A DNA stretch of 64,000 nucleotides from Cribrihabitans_A neustonicus (GTDB taxonomy: Bacteria > Pseudomonadota > Alphaproteobacteria > Rhodobacterales > Rhodobacteraceae). Positions 54,717-62,574 of the stretch are shown piece after piece; position 1 is the first letter of the stretch, and each line of letters begins with the position of its first letter. Both the position numbers and the translations under genes were made by a program. Under the pieces are notes generated by a model that saw only the letters and a list, made by a program, of their open reading frames with translations, was not told the DNA's origin and ran no database searches. The stretch lies in NCBI RefSeq assembly GCF_048820895.1, contig NZ_JBMERQ010000001.1, positions 310,001 through 374,000 on the forward strand, in the 5' to 3' direction.

Positions 54717-57638
54717 ATGGCCAAGAAAATGCTTATCGATGCCACCCACGCGGAAGAGACCCGCGTTGTGGTGGTCGATGGAAACAAGGTTGAGGAATTC
54801 GACTTTGAATCCGACAACAAACGCCAGCTGGCTGGCAACATCTACCTCGCAAAGGTAACCCGGGTCGAACCCTCGCTGCAGGCGGCCTTCGTCGACTACG
54901 GCGGCAACCGCCACGGCTTCCTGGCGTTCTCGGAGATCCATCCCGACTATTACCAGATTCCGGTCGCTGACCGCGAAGCGCTGATGGAAGAGGAGCGCGC
55001 CTACGCCGAGGCGATGCGCGCCCGCGATGAGGAGGAAGAGACTCCGAAACCGGCGAAGTCCGGCCGCAGCCGCACGCGTTCGAAGCCGCGCAGCACCGCC
55101 AAGGCGGAGAAACTCGCGAGCGAGGACGCGGTGGAAACCCTTGAGATTGAGGGCGGCGCGGAGGCAGAAGCCGGCCAGCCCGCCGAGATCGCGGGCATGG
55201 AGACCATCGACCTCGACACGGACGGCACCGCTGCCGAAGAGCCCGCCGCACTGGCCGAAGTGCCGGAAGAGGGCAGCTCGCCGATGGAGAGCGTCGCAGA
55301 AACCCCGGTCGAGGAACCGCTGGGTGACGACGCAGCCGGAGCGGCTGAGGACGGCACGGACGTGGTTGAAGCCGCAGCTCCGGAAGAGAGCGCTGATGCA
55401 GACGCAGGCAAAGACGGCAACGGCTCCGAGGATAACGGGGACGAGACCGGCCGCGCCGATGCCGCCGACAAGGATGAGACCATCGAATCCGTCGCCGACG
55501 AGGACGACAGCGAGGACATCCGCCCGCCCCGCAAACCGCGTCCGCGCCGCTACAAGATCCAGGAAGTGATCAAGGTGCGCCAGGTTCTGCTGGTGCAGGT
55601 CGTGAAGGAAGAGCGCGGCAACAAGGGTGCCGCTCTCACCACCTACCTGTCGCTGGCGGGCCGCTACTGTGTGCTGATGCCCAACACCGCCCGCGGCGGC
55701 GGCATCTCCCGCAAGATCACCAATGCCGTGGACCGCAAGAAGCTCAAGGACATCGCCGCCGAGCTCGACGTGCCCAAGGGCGCGGGCCTGATCGTGCGCA
55801 CCGCCGGTGCCAAGCGCACCAAATCCGAGATCAAACGCGACTATGAATACCTGCAGCGGCTCTGGGAGCAGATCCGCGAGCTCACGCTGCAATCCATCGC
55901 GCCCGCCAAGATCTACGAGGAAGGCGACCTCATCAAGCGCTCGATCCGCGACCTCTACAGCCGCGAGATCGACGAGGTTCTGGTGGAAGGCGAACGCGGC
56001 TACCGCATCGCCAAGGACTTCATGAAAATGATCATGCCGTCCCACGCCAAAAACGTGAAGCACTACCAGGACCCGCTGCCGCTGTTCGCCCGGTTCCAGG
56101 TGGAAAGCTACCTCGGCGGCATGTTCAACCCGACCGTGCAGCTGAAATCCGGCGGCTATATCGTGATCGGCGTGACCGAAGCGCTGGTGGCGATCGACGT
56201 GAACTCCGGACGGGCCACAAAGGAAGGCTCGATCGAGGAAACCGCGCTCAAGACCAACCTGGAAGCCGCCGAAGAGGTGGCCCGCCAGCTGCGCCTGCGC
56301 GACCTTGCCGGGCTGATCGTGATCGACTTCATCGACATGGACGAGCGCAAGAACAACGCTGCTGTCGAAAAACGCATGAAGGACAAGCTGAAGACCGACC
56401 GCGCCCGCATCCAGGTGGGCCGGATCTCGGGTTTCGGCCTGATGGAAATGTCGCGCCAGCGTCTGCGCCCCGGCATGATCGAGGCCACCACCGCACCGTG
56501 CCCGCATTGCCACGGCACCGGCCTGATTCGCTCCGACGACTCGATGGCGCTGTCGATCCTGCGCCAGATCGAGGAAGAGGGCACCCGCCGCCGCTCGCGC
56601 GAAGTGCTGGTGCGCTGCCCCGTCTCGATTGCCAACTACCTGATGAACCAGAAGCGCGAACACATCGCCCAGATCGAGGCGCGTTACGGCCTGTCCGTGC
56701 GCATCGAGGGTGACGCGCATCTGGTGAGCCCCGACTTCACGCTGGAGAAGTTCAAGACCGCCTCCCGCATAGTGCCGGTGGCCACGGCGCCGGTGGTCTC
56801 GGTCGACATGTCGATCATGGACCAGGTCGATGCCGAGGAAGACATCGCCGCCGAAGCGGAGGAGGAGGCAGTCCCCGCCGCCAAGCCGGAGGAGACCGCC
56901 GCCGAGCCGGATCAGGACGAGACCAAACCGAAGCGCAAGCGCCGCCGCCGCCGCCGCAAGAAGTCCGGAGCGGGTGAGCAGGAGCAGACGCAGGACCAGG
57001 ACGAGAGCCAGCAGGAGACAGCTGACGCCGCCGCGCCTGCGGATGCTGCCGCCGAAGCCGAGGCCGGGGAGACTGCTCAGCACGCCGCTGCGGAGAATGC
57101 CGGCGGCGAGGCGGAAACGCCCGCCAAGCCCGAGAAGAAGACCCGCACCCGGACCCGCAGCCGCTCGCGCAAGCCCAAGGAGGAGCCGGCCGGGGCAGCC
57201 GCAGAGGAGGCCGCTCCCGCAGACGCGGCAGAGGACGCTCCGGCCGCAGACGCGGCCGTGCCCGCGGCAGAGGCTGAGACCCCGGCGGACTCCGAAGCCG
57301 GGCCCGCCGCCGCCGGGACCGCCGTGGAACCCGCGGCGGAACCCGTGGCGGAAGCTGGACCGGCTGCGGACCCGGTGGCGAATGCCGCTTCGGCAGAGGA
57401 ACGGAAAGCGGCTGAAACTCCCGCGGAAGAATCTGTCGCCGCTGAGGCGCAGCCTGCCGAGGCGGAGGCAGACCAGCCGGAACAGGCAGCCGAACCGGTG
57501 GCAGAAGCGGCTGAGGAAGCAGAGCCGGACGCGGAGCAGCAACCGGAACCTGAACCCGCCCTGGCTGAAGCGGAGGCTGCGCCGGAACCGGCATCTCCTG
57601 CCAAGCCGAAGCGCCGCGGCTGGTGGTCGGCCAGCTGA
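54717..57638 (+). CDS. rne: Ribonuclease E
   Basis: A 973-residue endoribonuclease and degradosome scaffold. The S1 RNA-binding domain (from about residue 36) is split by an acidic Glu/Ala-rich insertion (about 90-268), then resumes (PRRYKIQEVIKVRQVLLVQ). The catalytic core has AIDVNSGRA and LIVIDFIDM with the metal Asp residues, and the zinc-link CPHC. After about residue 710 comes an acidic/basic unstructured tail with Arg-rich KRKRRRRRRKK and RTRTRSRSRK blocks. It ends GWWSAS: a C-terminal GWW is the PNPase-binding motif shown in Caulobacter. The ATG follows AAGGA. Confidence 0.96.
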   Translation: MAKKMLIDATHAEETRVVVVDGNKVEEFDFESDNKRQLAGNIYLAKVTRVEPSLQAAFVDYGGNRHGFLAFSEIHPDYYQIPVADREALMEEERAYAEAMRARDEEEETPKPAKSGRSRTRSKPRSTAKAEKLASEDAVETLEIEGGAEAEAGQPAEIAGMETIDLDTDGTAAEEPAALAEVPEEGSSPMESVAETPVEEPLGDDAAGAAEDGTDVVEAAAPEESADADAGKDGNGSEDNGDETGRADAADKDETIESVADEDDSEDIRPPRKPRPRRYKIQEVIKVRQVLLVQVVKEERGNKGAALTTYLSLAGRYCVLMPNTARGGGISRKITNAVDRKKLKDIAAELDVPKGAGLIVRTAGAKRTKSEIKRDYEYLQRLWEQIRELTLQSIAPAKIYEEGDLIKRSIRDLYSREIDEVLVEGERGYRIAKDFMKMIMPSHAKNVKHYQDPLPLFARFQVESYLGGMFNPTVQLKSGGYIVIGVTEALVAIDVNSGRATKEGSIEETALKTNLEAAEEVARQLRLRDLAGLIVIDFIDMDERKNNAAVEKRMKDKLKTDRARIQVGRISGFGLMEMSRQRLRPGMIEATTAPCPHCHGTGLIRSDDSMALSILRQIEEEGTRRRSREVLVRCPVSIANYLMNQKREHIAQIEARYGLSVRIEGDAHLVSPDFTLEKFKTASRIVPVATAPVVSVDMSIMDQVDAEEDIAAEAEEEAVPAAKPEETAAEPDQDETKPKRKRRRRRRKKSGAGEQEQTQDQDESQQETADAAAPADAAAEAEAGETAQHAAAENAGGEAETPAKPEKKTRTRTRSRSRKPKEEPAGAAAEEAAPADAAEDAPAADAAVPAAEAETPADSEAGPAAAGTAVEPAAEPVAEAGPAADPVANAASAEERKAAETPAEESVAAEAQPAEAEADQPEQAAEPVAEAAEEAEPDAEQQPEPEPALAEAEAAPEPASPAKPKRRGWWSAS

Positions 57639-57660
57639 GCCAGGCTGACAGATAGCGTAC

Positions 57661-57690
57661 AAAAGGCAGGCCATCCGGCCTGCCTTTTTC
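57661..57690 (+). terminator. Rho-independent terminator after rne
   Basis: A 12-bp stem (57661-57672 with 57677-57688), 4-base loop, ending in five T. It is 23 bases after the rne stop and can act on both strands. Confidence 0.92.
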
Positions 57691-57717
57691 GTTCTGAACT
57701 GCAGCCGCTGCGCCTGG

Positions 57718-57793
57718 TGCCCGTTTCCCGGCGCGGGAAACGGCCCGGAAAACACGCGTTTTCCGAGCCGGAATTCCGGCGGAATTCCGGGGC
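57718..57793 (+). repeat. Family C three-hairpin element, copy C2
   Basis: Three consecutive hairpins: CCGTTTCCCG/CGGGAAACGG (10 bp, GCG loop), GGAAAAC/GTTTTCC (7 bp, ACGC loop) and CCGGAATTCC/GGAATTCCGG (10 bp, GGC loop). The copy at 54104-54178 has the same order, with mismatches. It lies just past the rne terminator and before the convergent tusA-like gene. Confidence 0.85.
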
Positions 57794-57825
57794 TCCTGGC
57801 TGCCGGTAAAGGAAGTTCAGCGGCC

Positions 57826-58059
57826 TCAGCCGCCTTTGCGGATCAGATAGATCTGGTGGCCTTCGGCCTCCCGGTGGCCAAGAAACTCGTGGCCTGCCTC
57901 ATTACAGAAGTGGGGCACGTCCACCACCGCTGCCGGATCATCCGCCAGCAGTTCCAGCACCGCCCCCGGCGCCAGGGATTTCAGCCGCTTGCGGGCCTTC
58001 AGCACCGGCAGCGGGCAGAGCAGGCCGATGGCATCCAAAGTCTCGTTGATCTCGCTCAT
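57826..58059 (-). CDS. TusA-family sulfurtransferase
   Basis: A 77-residue TusA/SirA-like protein. The CPxP motif is DAIGLLCPLPVLKARK with C15 as the sulfur-carrying residue; the second half has VLELLADDPAAVVDVPHFC and a further Cys. Such proteins pass sulfur for tRNA 2-thiouridine, molybdopterin or other uses. The ATG at 58059 is the family start. It is divergent from ccdA by 93 bases. Whether it is TusA itself or a paralogue is not clear. Confidence 0.88.
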   Translation of the reverse strand: MSEINETLDAIGLLCPLPVLKARKRLKSLAPGAVLELLADDPAAVVDVPHFCNEAGHEFLGHREAEGHQIYLIRKGG

Positions 58060-58152
58060 AACCCGCAGATATGACGGATATTTCATCCTGTCCACAAGGA
58101 TGTGACCACAGGGCCCAGTGACCTTGTGCGCGGGGTGGCTTATGGCTGGGGC

Positions 58153-58905
58153 ATGTTTGGAATCGAGATCATCGACGCAGGGCTGCTCCCTGCCATGTTC
58201 GTGGCGCTGATCGGCGGGCTGATCAGCTTCCTGTCGCCCTGCGTGCTGCCCATCGTGCCGCCTTACCTGGCCTATATGAGCGGTGTTTCCATCAACGAGA
58301 TCCAGGGAACCACGGCGGCCCGGCGCAAGGCGGTGCTGGCGGCGCTGTTCTTTGTCCTGGGGCTTTCCACCGTGTTCCTGCTGCTCGGCTTCACCGCTTC
58401 CGCCTTCGGTGCCTTCGTGCTGCAGAACCAGGAGCTGTTTGCTCAGGTCTCGGGCGTGGTGGTGATTGTCTTCGGCCTGCATTTCCTCTCGGTCTTCCGC
58501 ATTCCGCTCCTGGACCGCGAGGCGCGGATGGAGGCGGGACAGTCGGGCGGCTCGGCGCTTGGCGCCTATGTGCTGGGGCTGGCCTTCGCCTTCGGCTGGA
58601 CCCCCTGCATCGGCCCGCAGCTGGGCGCGATCCTGTCGCTTGCCGCCTCCGAGGCCTCGGTCAGCCGCGGCACCGTGCTCTTGGGCGTCTATGCCGCGGG
58701 GCTGGGCGTGCCCTTCCTGCTGGCGGCGATGTTCCTCAACCGCTCGATGGCCTTGATGAACCGGATGAAGCGGCACATGGGCACCATCGAGAAGGTGATG
58801 GGCGGGCTTCTGGTGGTGGTCGGCGTCGCGCTCGTCACCGGGCTGTTCACCAGCTTCTCCTGGTGGCTCCTCGAAACCTTCCCGGCGCTCGCCCTGCTGG
58901 GCTGA
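58153..58905 (+). CDS. ccdA: Cytochrome c biogenesis protein CcdA
   Basis: A 250-residue, six-helix thiol-disulfide transporter that carries electrons from cytoplasmic thioredoxin to periplasmic DsbE/CcmG. The two active cysteines are in FLSPCVLPIVPPY and GWTPCIGPQLGAIL. The ATG at 58153 gives the normal family start; a GTG 17 codons upstream is also in frame. It probably serves the ccm genes at 8-11 kb. Confidence 0.93.
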   Translation: MFGIEIIDAGLLPAMFVALIGGLISFLSPCVLPIVPPYLAYMSGVSINEIQGTTAARRKAVLAALFFVLGLSTVFLLLGFTASAFGAFVLQNQELFAQVSGVVVIVFGLHFLSVFRIPLLDREARMEAGQSGGSALGAYVLGLAFAFGWTPCIGPQLGAILSLAASEASVSRGTVLLGVYAAGLGVPFLLAAMFLNRSMALMNRMKRHMGTIEKVMGGLLVVVGVALVTGLFTSFSWWLLETFPALALLG

Positions 58906-58910
58906 TCTGA

Positions 58911-58933
58911 AAGGGGCCAGCGGGCCCCTTTTT
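58911..58933 (+). terminator. Rho-independent terminator after ccdA
   Basis: An 8-bp stem (58911-58918 with 58923-58930) with a 4-base loop and a T run; it starts 6 bases after the ccdA stop. Confidence 0.9.
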
Positions 58934-58954
58934 CATGCGGCGGTGGTTGTTCCT

Positions 58955-59130
58955 CAGCGCGGAACAAGGCCGCCAGGCCGCCGCGCATCGCAGCCGCGCC
59001 CCCACGCGGCGGCGATTTGACCGAGGCTGGGCGGTTCCTCGAGAGGGTCTACGGATTTGGCCGGGATAAACTGCCAGCTTGGACTCTTCGGGTCGCCCCC
59101 GCGCGCGCCGGCGATGCGCGGCTCCGCGCT
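58955..59130 (-). repeat. Family A intergenic repeat, copy A4
   Basis: The cleanest full copy. It starts CAGCGCGGAACAAGGCCG, then CCCACGCGGCGGCGATTTG, GAGAGGGTCTACGGATTTGG and CCGGGATAAACTGCCAG, and ends CGCGCGCCGGCGATGCGCGG. It follows the ccdA terminator by 22 bases. Unlike A1-A3 it is not between convergent genes. Nothing else is visible in the 327-base gap (58906-59232). Confidence 0.88.
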
Positions 59131-59232
59131 TGGTTCCGCCGAGCCTTCTTAACCCCGGGTTGACCGCATCTCCCTTACCCTCGAGCCATCGCGCTGCTAG
59201 TCTGGCGCGGCAGGCAGAGGGCAGGGCAGGAC

Positions 59233-60495
59233 GTGGAGCAGCAAACGGGCCGGATCGATCAGGTGCGGAGGCGCCGGGTGTTCTATATCCCGGGTTACGA
59301 TCCCTTTCATCCGCGCCGCTACCGGGAGCTCTACCGCAAGGAATGCGCCGCGCAGGCCGCGGTCTCCGGCTACCGGATCGCGGTTGCCGGCAAGCCCGGT
59401 GCAGGCGGCCACGGCTGGCAGGTTGCGGCTGAGATTGAGGACGCGCCGGTGGAGGCGCAGGTCGAGGTGCTGGTCTGGTCCGACCTCGTGCGCGGCAGCA
59501 TGGCGGCCTCGATCGCGGGCACCTATCTGCAACTGGCCCGCACCGCCTGGATCTATATCTCCACCGGCACGCTTAGGCAGCTGATGCGGCTGCGCAAGGG
59601 GCCGGTGATCGCGGCGCTCTACCCCTTGGCGATGCTGCTGGCGCAGGCGCTGCTGGCGCTGTTGCTGGCTTGGGGCGTCGCGCGCGGGACCGGCGCGCTG
59701 GCGGCGCTGGGTGGGGCAGGCGGCGGGATCGTGACGGCCGCAGGCTGGGCGCTGGGTCTCGCCGGCGGCTATGCGCTGTTGCGCTGGTTCAAGGCGCGCG
59801 ACGGTGTTTTATTCGCCTACTACCTGATGCACGACTACGCCCATACCGCGGCCGCCCGCGGCGCCTACCCGGAGGACCTCCAGACCCGGCTGGGGGAGTT
59901 CCGCGCCGCCATCACCGCGGCGCTGGAAGACCCGGAACTGGACGAGGTGCTTGTGGTGGGCCATTCCTCCGGTGCGCATTTGGGGGTGTCGGTGCTGGCC
60001 GGGATGCTGCGCGCGGGCCTGCCCGCGGACCGCCCGGCGCTGGGGTTTCTGACGCTGGGGCAGGTGGTGCCGATGGTCTCCTTTCTGCCCGGCGCGGCGC
60101 AGCTGCGCGCGGACCTGCGGCTGCTGTCGCAGAACGCCGAGATCGCGTGGGTCGACGTCACCGCACCCGGCGACGGCTGCGCCTTCGCGCTCTGCGATCC
60201 GGTTGCGGTGAGCGGGGTTGCCACGGACGCCAAGCGCTGGCCGCTGGTGATCTCCGCCGCCTTCACCCAGACGCTCTCCCCGGCCCGCTGGAAGGCGCTG
60301 CGCTGGCGCTTTTTCCGGCTGCATTTCCAGTACCTCTGCGCCTTTGATCAGCCCGGCGATTACGACTATTTCCGTATCACCGCGGGCCCGCAGACGCTGG
60401 CCGCGCGCTTCCGCGGCCGCCAGCCCTCGAAGTCGCGCATCGACGTGCCGGTTTCGAAGTTCACATCCGTGACCGCGGAGGTGGCCGCCGAATGA
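59233..60495 (+). CDS. Alpha/beta-hydrolase-like membrane protein
   Basis: A 420-residue protein. FYIPGYDPFHPRRYRELYRKE at the start is followed by two hydrophobic segments (about 130-155 and 165-185) and an alpha/beta-hydrolase-like part with the nucleophile elbow VVGHSSGAHLGVS. A catalytic His/Asp pair is not obvious. It starts at GTG and overlaps the P450 gene by four bases. The function is unknown; the overlap suggests shared use with the P450. Confidence 0.75.
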   Translation: MEQQTGRIDQVRRRRVFYIPGYDPFHPRRYRELYRKECAAQAAVSGYRIAVAGKPGAGGHGWQVAAEIEDAPVEAQVEVLVWSDLVRGSMAASIAGTYLQLARTAWIYISTGTLRQLMRLRKGPVIAALYPLAMLLAQALLALLLAWGVARGTGALAALGGAGGGIVTAAGWALGLAGGYALLRWFKARDGVLFAYYLMHDYAHTAAARGAYPEDLQTRLGEFRAAITAALEDPELDEVLVVGHSSGAHLGVSVLAGMLRAGLPADRPALGFLTLGQVVPMVSFLPGAAQLRADLRLLSQNAEIAWVDVTAPGDGCAFALCDPVAVSGVATDAKRWPLVISAAFTQTLSPARWKALRWRFFRLHFQYLCAFDQPGDYDYFRITAGPQTLAARFRGRQPSKSRIDVPVSKFTSVTAEVAAE

Positions 60496-61862
60496 CAGAT
60501 ACCCTGCCGCCAAAACCCGCCGCGCGGCCCGGCCGCGTGCCGCTATGGCGGTATGCAAAGCTGTTCCGGCAGGACATCCTCTCGGCCCAGCCTGCGCGGC
60601 TCTACCGCGCCTGGATGGCGGAGTTCCGCACGCCCTTCTTCCGCTCCTTCCTGCTCAACCAGCCCGATCTGGTGCAGGAGGTGCTAAGGGCGCGGCCCCA
60701 GGATTTCCCGAAGTCTGACCGCATCGCCGAAGGCTTGCGGCCGCTGCTTGGCAAGTCGGTCTTCCTCACCAACGGCGCGGAGTGGCAGCGCCAGCGGCGC
60801 ATCATCGACCCGGCGTTCGAAGGCGGGCGGTTGAAGCACAGCTACCCCGCGATGCGCGCTGCGGCCGACGCCGCGGTGGCGCGGCTCAGCGCCGCAAATG
60901 GCCCGGTGGAGATCGAGGCGGAGGCCTCCCACGCCGCGGCGGACGTCATCTTCCGCACGCTGTTCTCGATCCCGATCGAGCACGCGGTTGCGGCCGAGGT
61001 CTTCACCCGCTTCCGCGCCTACCAGACCAGCCAGCCGCTCCTGAACCTTGGCGCCCTGGTGCCGCTGCCGCGCTGGATCCCGCGCCTGTTCCGCCGCGGC
61101 ACCCGCGCCAGCGCCGCCCGCATCCGCGCGCTGATCCAAGGCCTGGTGGCGGAGCGGCAGGCAGCCATCGCGGCAGGGGAGGCGCCGCCGGATCTTGCAA
61201 CCAAGATCATGACCACCCCTGATCCGGAAACCGGCGCGCGTTTCAGCGCGGAGGAGATGGTGGATCAAGTCGCGATCTTCTTCCTCGCCGGGCACGAGAC
61301 CAGCGCCTCGGCGCTGGCCTGGGCGCTCTACCTGCTGGCGCTGCACCCGGAGTGGCAGGAGCAGGTGGCGGCGGAGGCTGAGGCGCTCTCGGACGAACGC
61401 TTCGCGGCGCTGTCCCGGCTGAAGGTGAGCCGCGACGTCTTCCGCGAGGCGCTGCGGCTCTACCCGCCGGTGCCGATGATGGTGCGCGAGGCCCGCTGCC
61501 CGGAACGCTTCCGCGACCGGGAAGTGCCGAAGGGCGCGCAGCTGGTGCTCAGCCCCTGGCACCTGCACCGGCACGAGCGGCTGTGGGAAAACCCGGACGG
61601 CTTCGACCCCGCCCGCTGGGCAACGGAGAACGGCAAGCGCTGCGCGCGCGAAGCCTACATCCCGTTCTCTGCCGGCGCCCGCGTCTGCCCGGGTGCGGGA
61701 TTTGCTATGGTGGAGGGGCCGCTGCTGCTGTCGATGATCCTGCGCCGGTTCCGGGTGACACCGGTAGAGGGGAAGACGCCGATTCCGGCCGCGCATCTGA
61801 CCGTGCGGTCGCGAAACGGGATCTGGCTGGACCTGGCGCAGCGGGGACCCAAACTTTTCTGA
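60492..61862 (+). CDS. Cytochrome P450
   Basis: A 456-residue P450. The heme ligand is C399 in FSAGARVCPGAGFA; the I-helix motif is AGHETSAS, the K-helix ExxR is EALRLYPP and the PERF region is FDPARWA. It has no membrane anchor or reductase domain, so it needs external ferredoxin partners that are not next to it. The class and substrate cannot be read. The ATG overlaps the upstream hydrolase-like gene by four bases. The stop codon lies in the loop of an inverted repeat. Confidence 0.93.
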   Translation: MTDTLPPKPAARPGRVPLWRYAKLFRQDILSAQPARLYRAWMAEFRTPFFRSFLLNQPDLVQEVLRARPQDFPKSDRIAEGLRPLLGKSVFLTNGAEWQRQRRIIDPAFEGGRLKHSYPAMRAAADAAVARLSAANGPVEIEAEASHAAADVIFRTLFSIPIEHAVAAEVFTRFRAYQTSQPLLNLGALVPLPRWIPRLFRRGTRASAARIRALIQGLVAERQAAIAAGEAPPDLATKIMTTPDPETGARFSAEEMVDQVAIFFLAGHETSASALAWALYLLALHPEWQEQVAAEAEALSDERFAALSRLKVSRDVFREALRLYPPVPMMVREARCPERFRDREVPKGAQLVLSPWHLHRHERLWENPDGFDPARWATENGKRCAREAYIPFSAGARVCPGAGFAMVEGPLLLSMILRRFRVTPVEGKTPIPAAHLTVRSRNGIWLDLAQRGPKLF

Positions 61863-61901
61863 AAAAAGTTTGGGCCAAAGTTTTTTTGGAAAACTTTGGC
61901 C
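61848..61901. terminator. Two overlapping inverted repeats, bidirectional terminator
   Basis: The first pair (61848-61858 with 61864-61874, CCCAAACTTTT/AAAAGTTTGGG) has the P450 stop codon in its loop. The second (61873-61884 with 61890-61901, GGCCAAAGTTTT/AAAACTTTGGCC) follows immediately. Both have A/T runs, so they can serve the P450 gene and the convergent 76-aa gene. Confidence 0.75.
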
Positions 61902-61925
61902 TCAGCCCAGGCTTCAGTACCGGCC

Positions 61926-62156
61926 TCAGCACAGCGGCTGGATCGGCTCGTTGTTGCAGAAGATGACGACCTGATCGCCGTTGATCACCGCGTGATACCC
62001 GCGGCGCTGCAATTCCTTCTGCAGGCGGGCGAGTCCGACGTTGCGCTCCACATCGCGCAGCTTGCGCCGCACCACGCCGCCCTGGCGCGCGGCTTTCACG
62101 TCGAAAATCTGGTGCATCCAAAACTCGGGCGAAACCGGGCGAACCACATGAGCCAT
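61926..62156 (-). CDS. Conserved small protein (76 aa) of Rhodobacterales type
   Basis: A 76-residue protein starting MAHVVRPVSPEFWMHQIFDVKAARQGGVVRRK and ending with the FCNNEPIQ motif. I recognise this as a small alphaproteobacterial family that databases sometimes label phosphoribosylanthranilate isomerase, but 76 residues cannot form TrpF, so that name should not be trusted. Its role is unknown. It is the last gene of the fumC-DUF4169-RHH run, 23 bases after the RHH gene. Confidence 0.8.
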   Translation of the reverse strand: MAHVVRPVSPEFWMHQIFDVKAARQGGVVRRKLRDVERNVGLARLQKELQRRGYHAVINGDQVVIFCNNEPIQPLC

Positions 62157-62179
62157 CCCCGCATGCTGCGGCAAACTGG

Positions 62180-62398
62180 TTAACGCGCCCTTAAGCGGCG
62201 CAGCACGAAGAGCCGTATGGCCGAGGCCAGCCCGCAGTCCTCGCCGCGCGCCTCGTCGATTTCTGCGGCGAGGTCGTTGATCGCGCGGCCGTCCTCGGCG
62301 GCAATCTCGCGGAAGGCCTGCCAGAAGTCCTCCTCCAGCGAAACCGAGGTGCGGTGGCCCCGCAGGGTCAGCGAATGCTTGCGCGGGCGGCTGTTCAT
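62180..62398 (-). CDS. Ribbon-helix-helix domain protein
   Basis: A 72-residue RHH_4 type protein. A short basic start leads to HRTSVSLEEDFWQAFREIAAEDGRAINDLAAEIDE, the strand-helix-helix of a dimeric RHH fold, then a Cys-containing helix. The arginine/threonine/serine-rich strand is suited to DNA contact. Its targets are unknown. The ATG overlaps the stop of the DUF4169 gene by two bases, so the two are translationally linked. Confidence 0.85.
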   Translation of the reverse strand: MNSRPRKHSLTLRGHRTSVSLEEDFWQAFREIAAEDGRAINDLAAEIDEARGEDCGLASAIRLFVLRRLRAR

Positions 62399-62574
62399 TC
62401 GTCCTCGCGCTTGTGGCCGTCGAGGCGCCGGGTCTCCTGCGACCGCTTCGCCTTCTCCAGCTCCTTCTCCGCCTTGCTCCGGCCAAAGGCCACGGCGTTC
62501 TGGTCAGCGCGGGCCTTCTTCGCGGCCCGCGCCTTTTCCTTCCGGTACCGGTTAAGGTTGACCGGCTTGGACAT
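62395..62574 (-). CDS. DUF4169 protein (59 aa)
   Basis: A 59-residue DUF4169 protein, very basic and helical: MSKPVNLNRYRKEKARAAKKARADQN, then AVAFGRSKAEKELEKAKRSQETRRLDGHK. It is too short for many gene-finding cutoffs. Its ATG shares one base with the fumC stop, and its stop overlaps the RHH start. The function is unknown. The overlap chain fumC-DUF4169-RHH makes it likely real. Confidence 0.85.
   Translation of the reverse strand: MSKPVNLNRYRKEKARAAKKARADQNAVAFGRSKAEKELEKAKRSQETRRLDGHKREDE

Noticed and set aside
54693..57755. A 1020-codon open frame on the minus strand opposite rne
   Set aside because: Low-complexity Gly/Leu/Phe-rich translation typical of the antisense of a GC-rich gene; rne is intact on the other strand.
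61926..62156. Calling the 76-residue protein phosphoribosylanthranilate isomerase
   Set aside because: The label occurs for such proteins, but the length is about a third of TrpF and no barrel motif is present.
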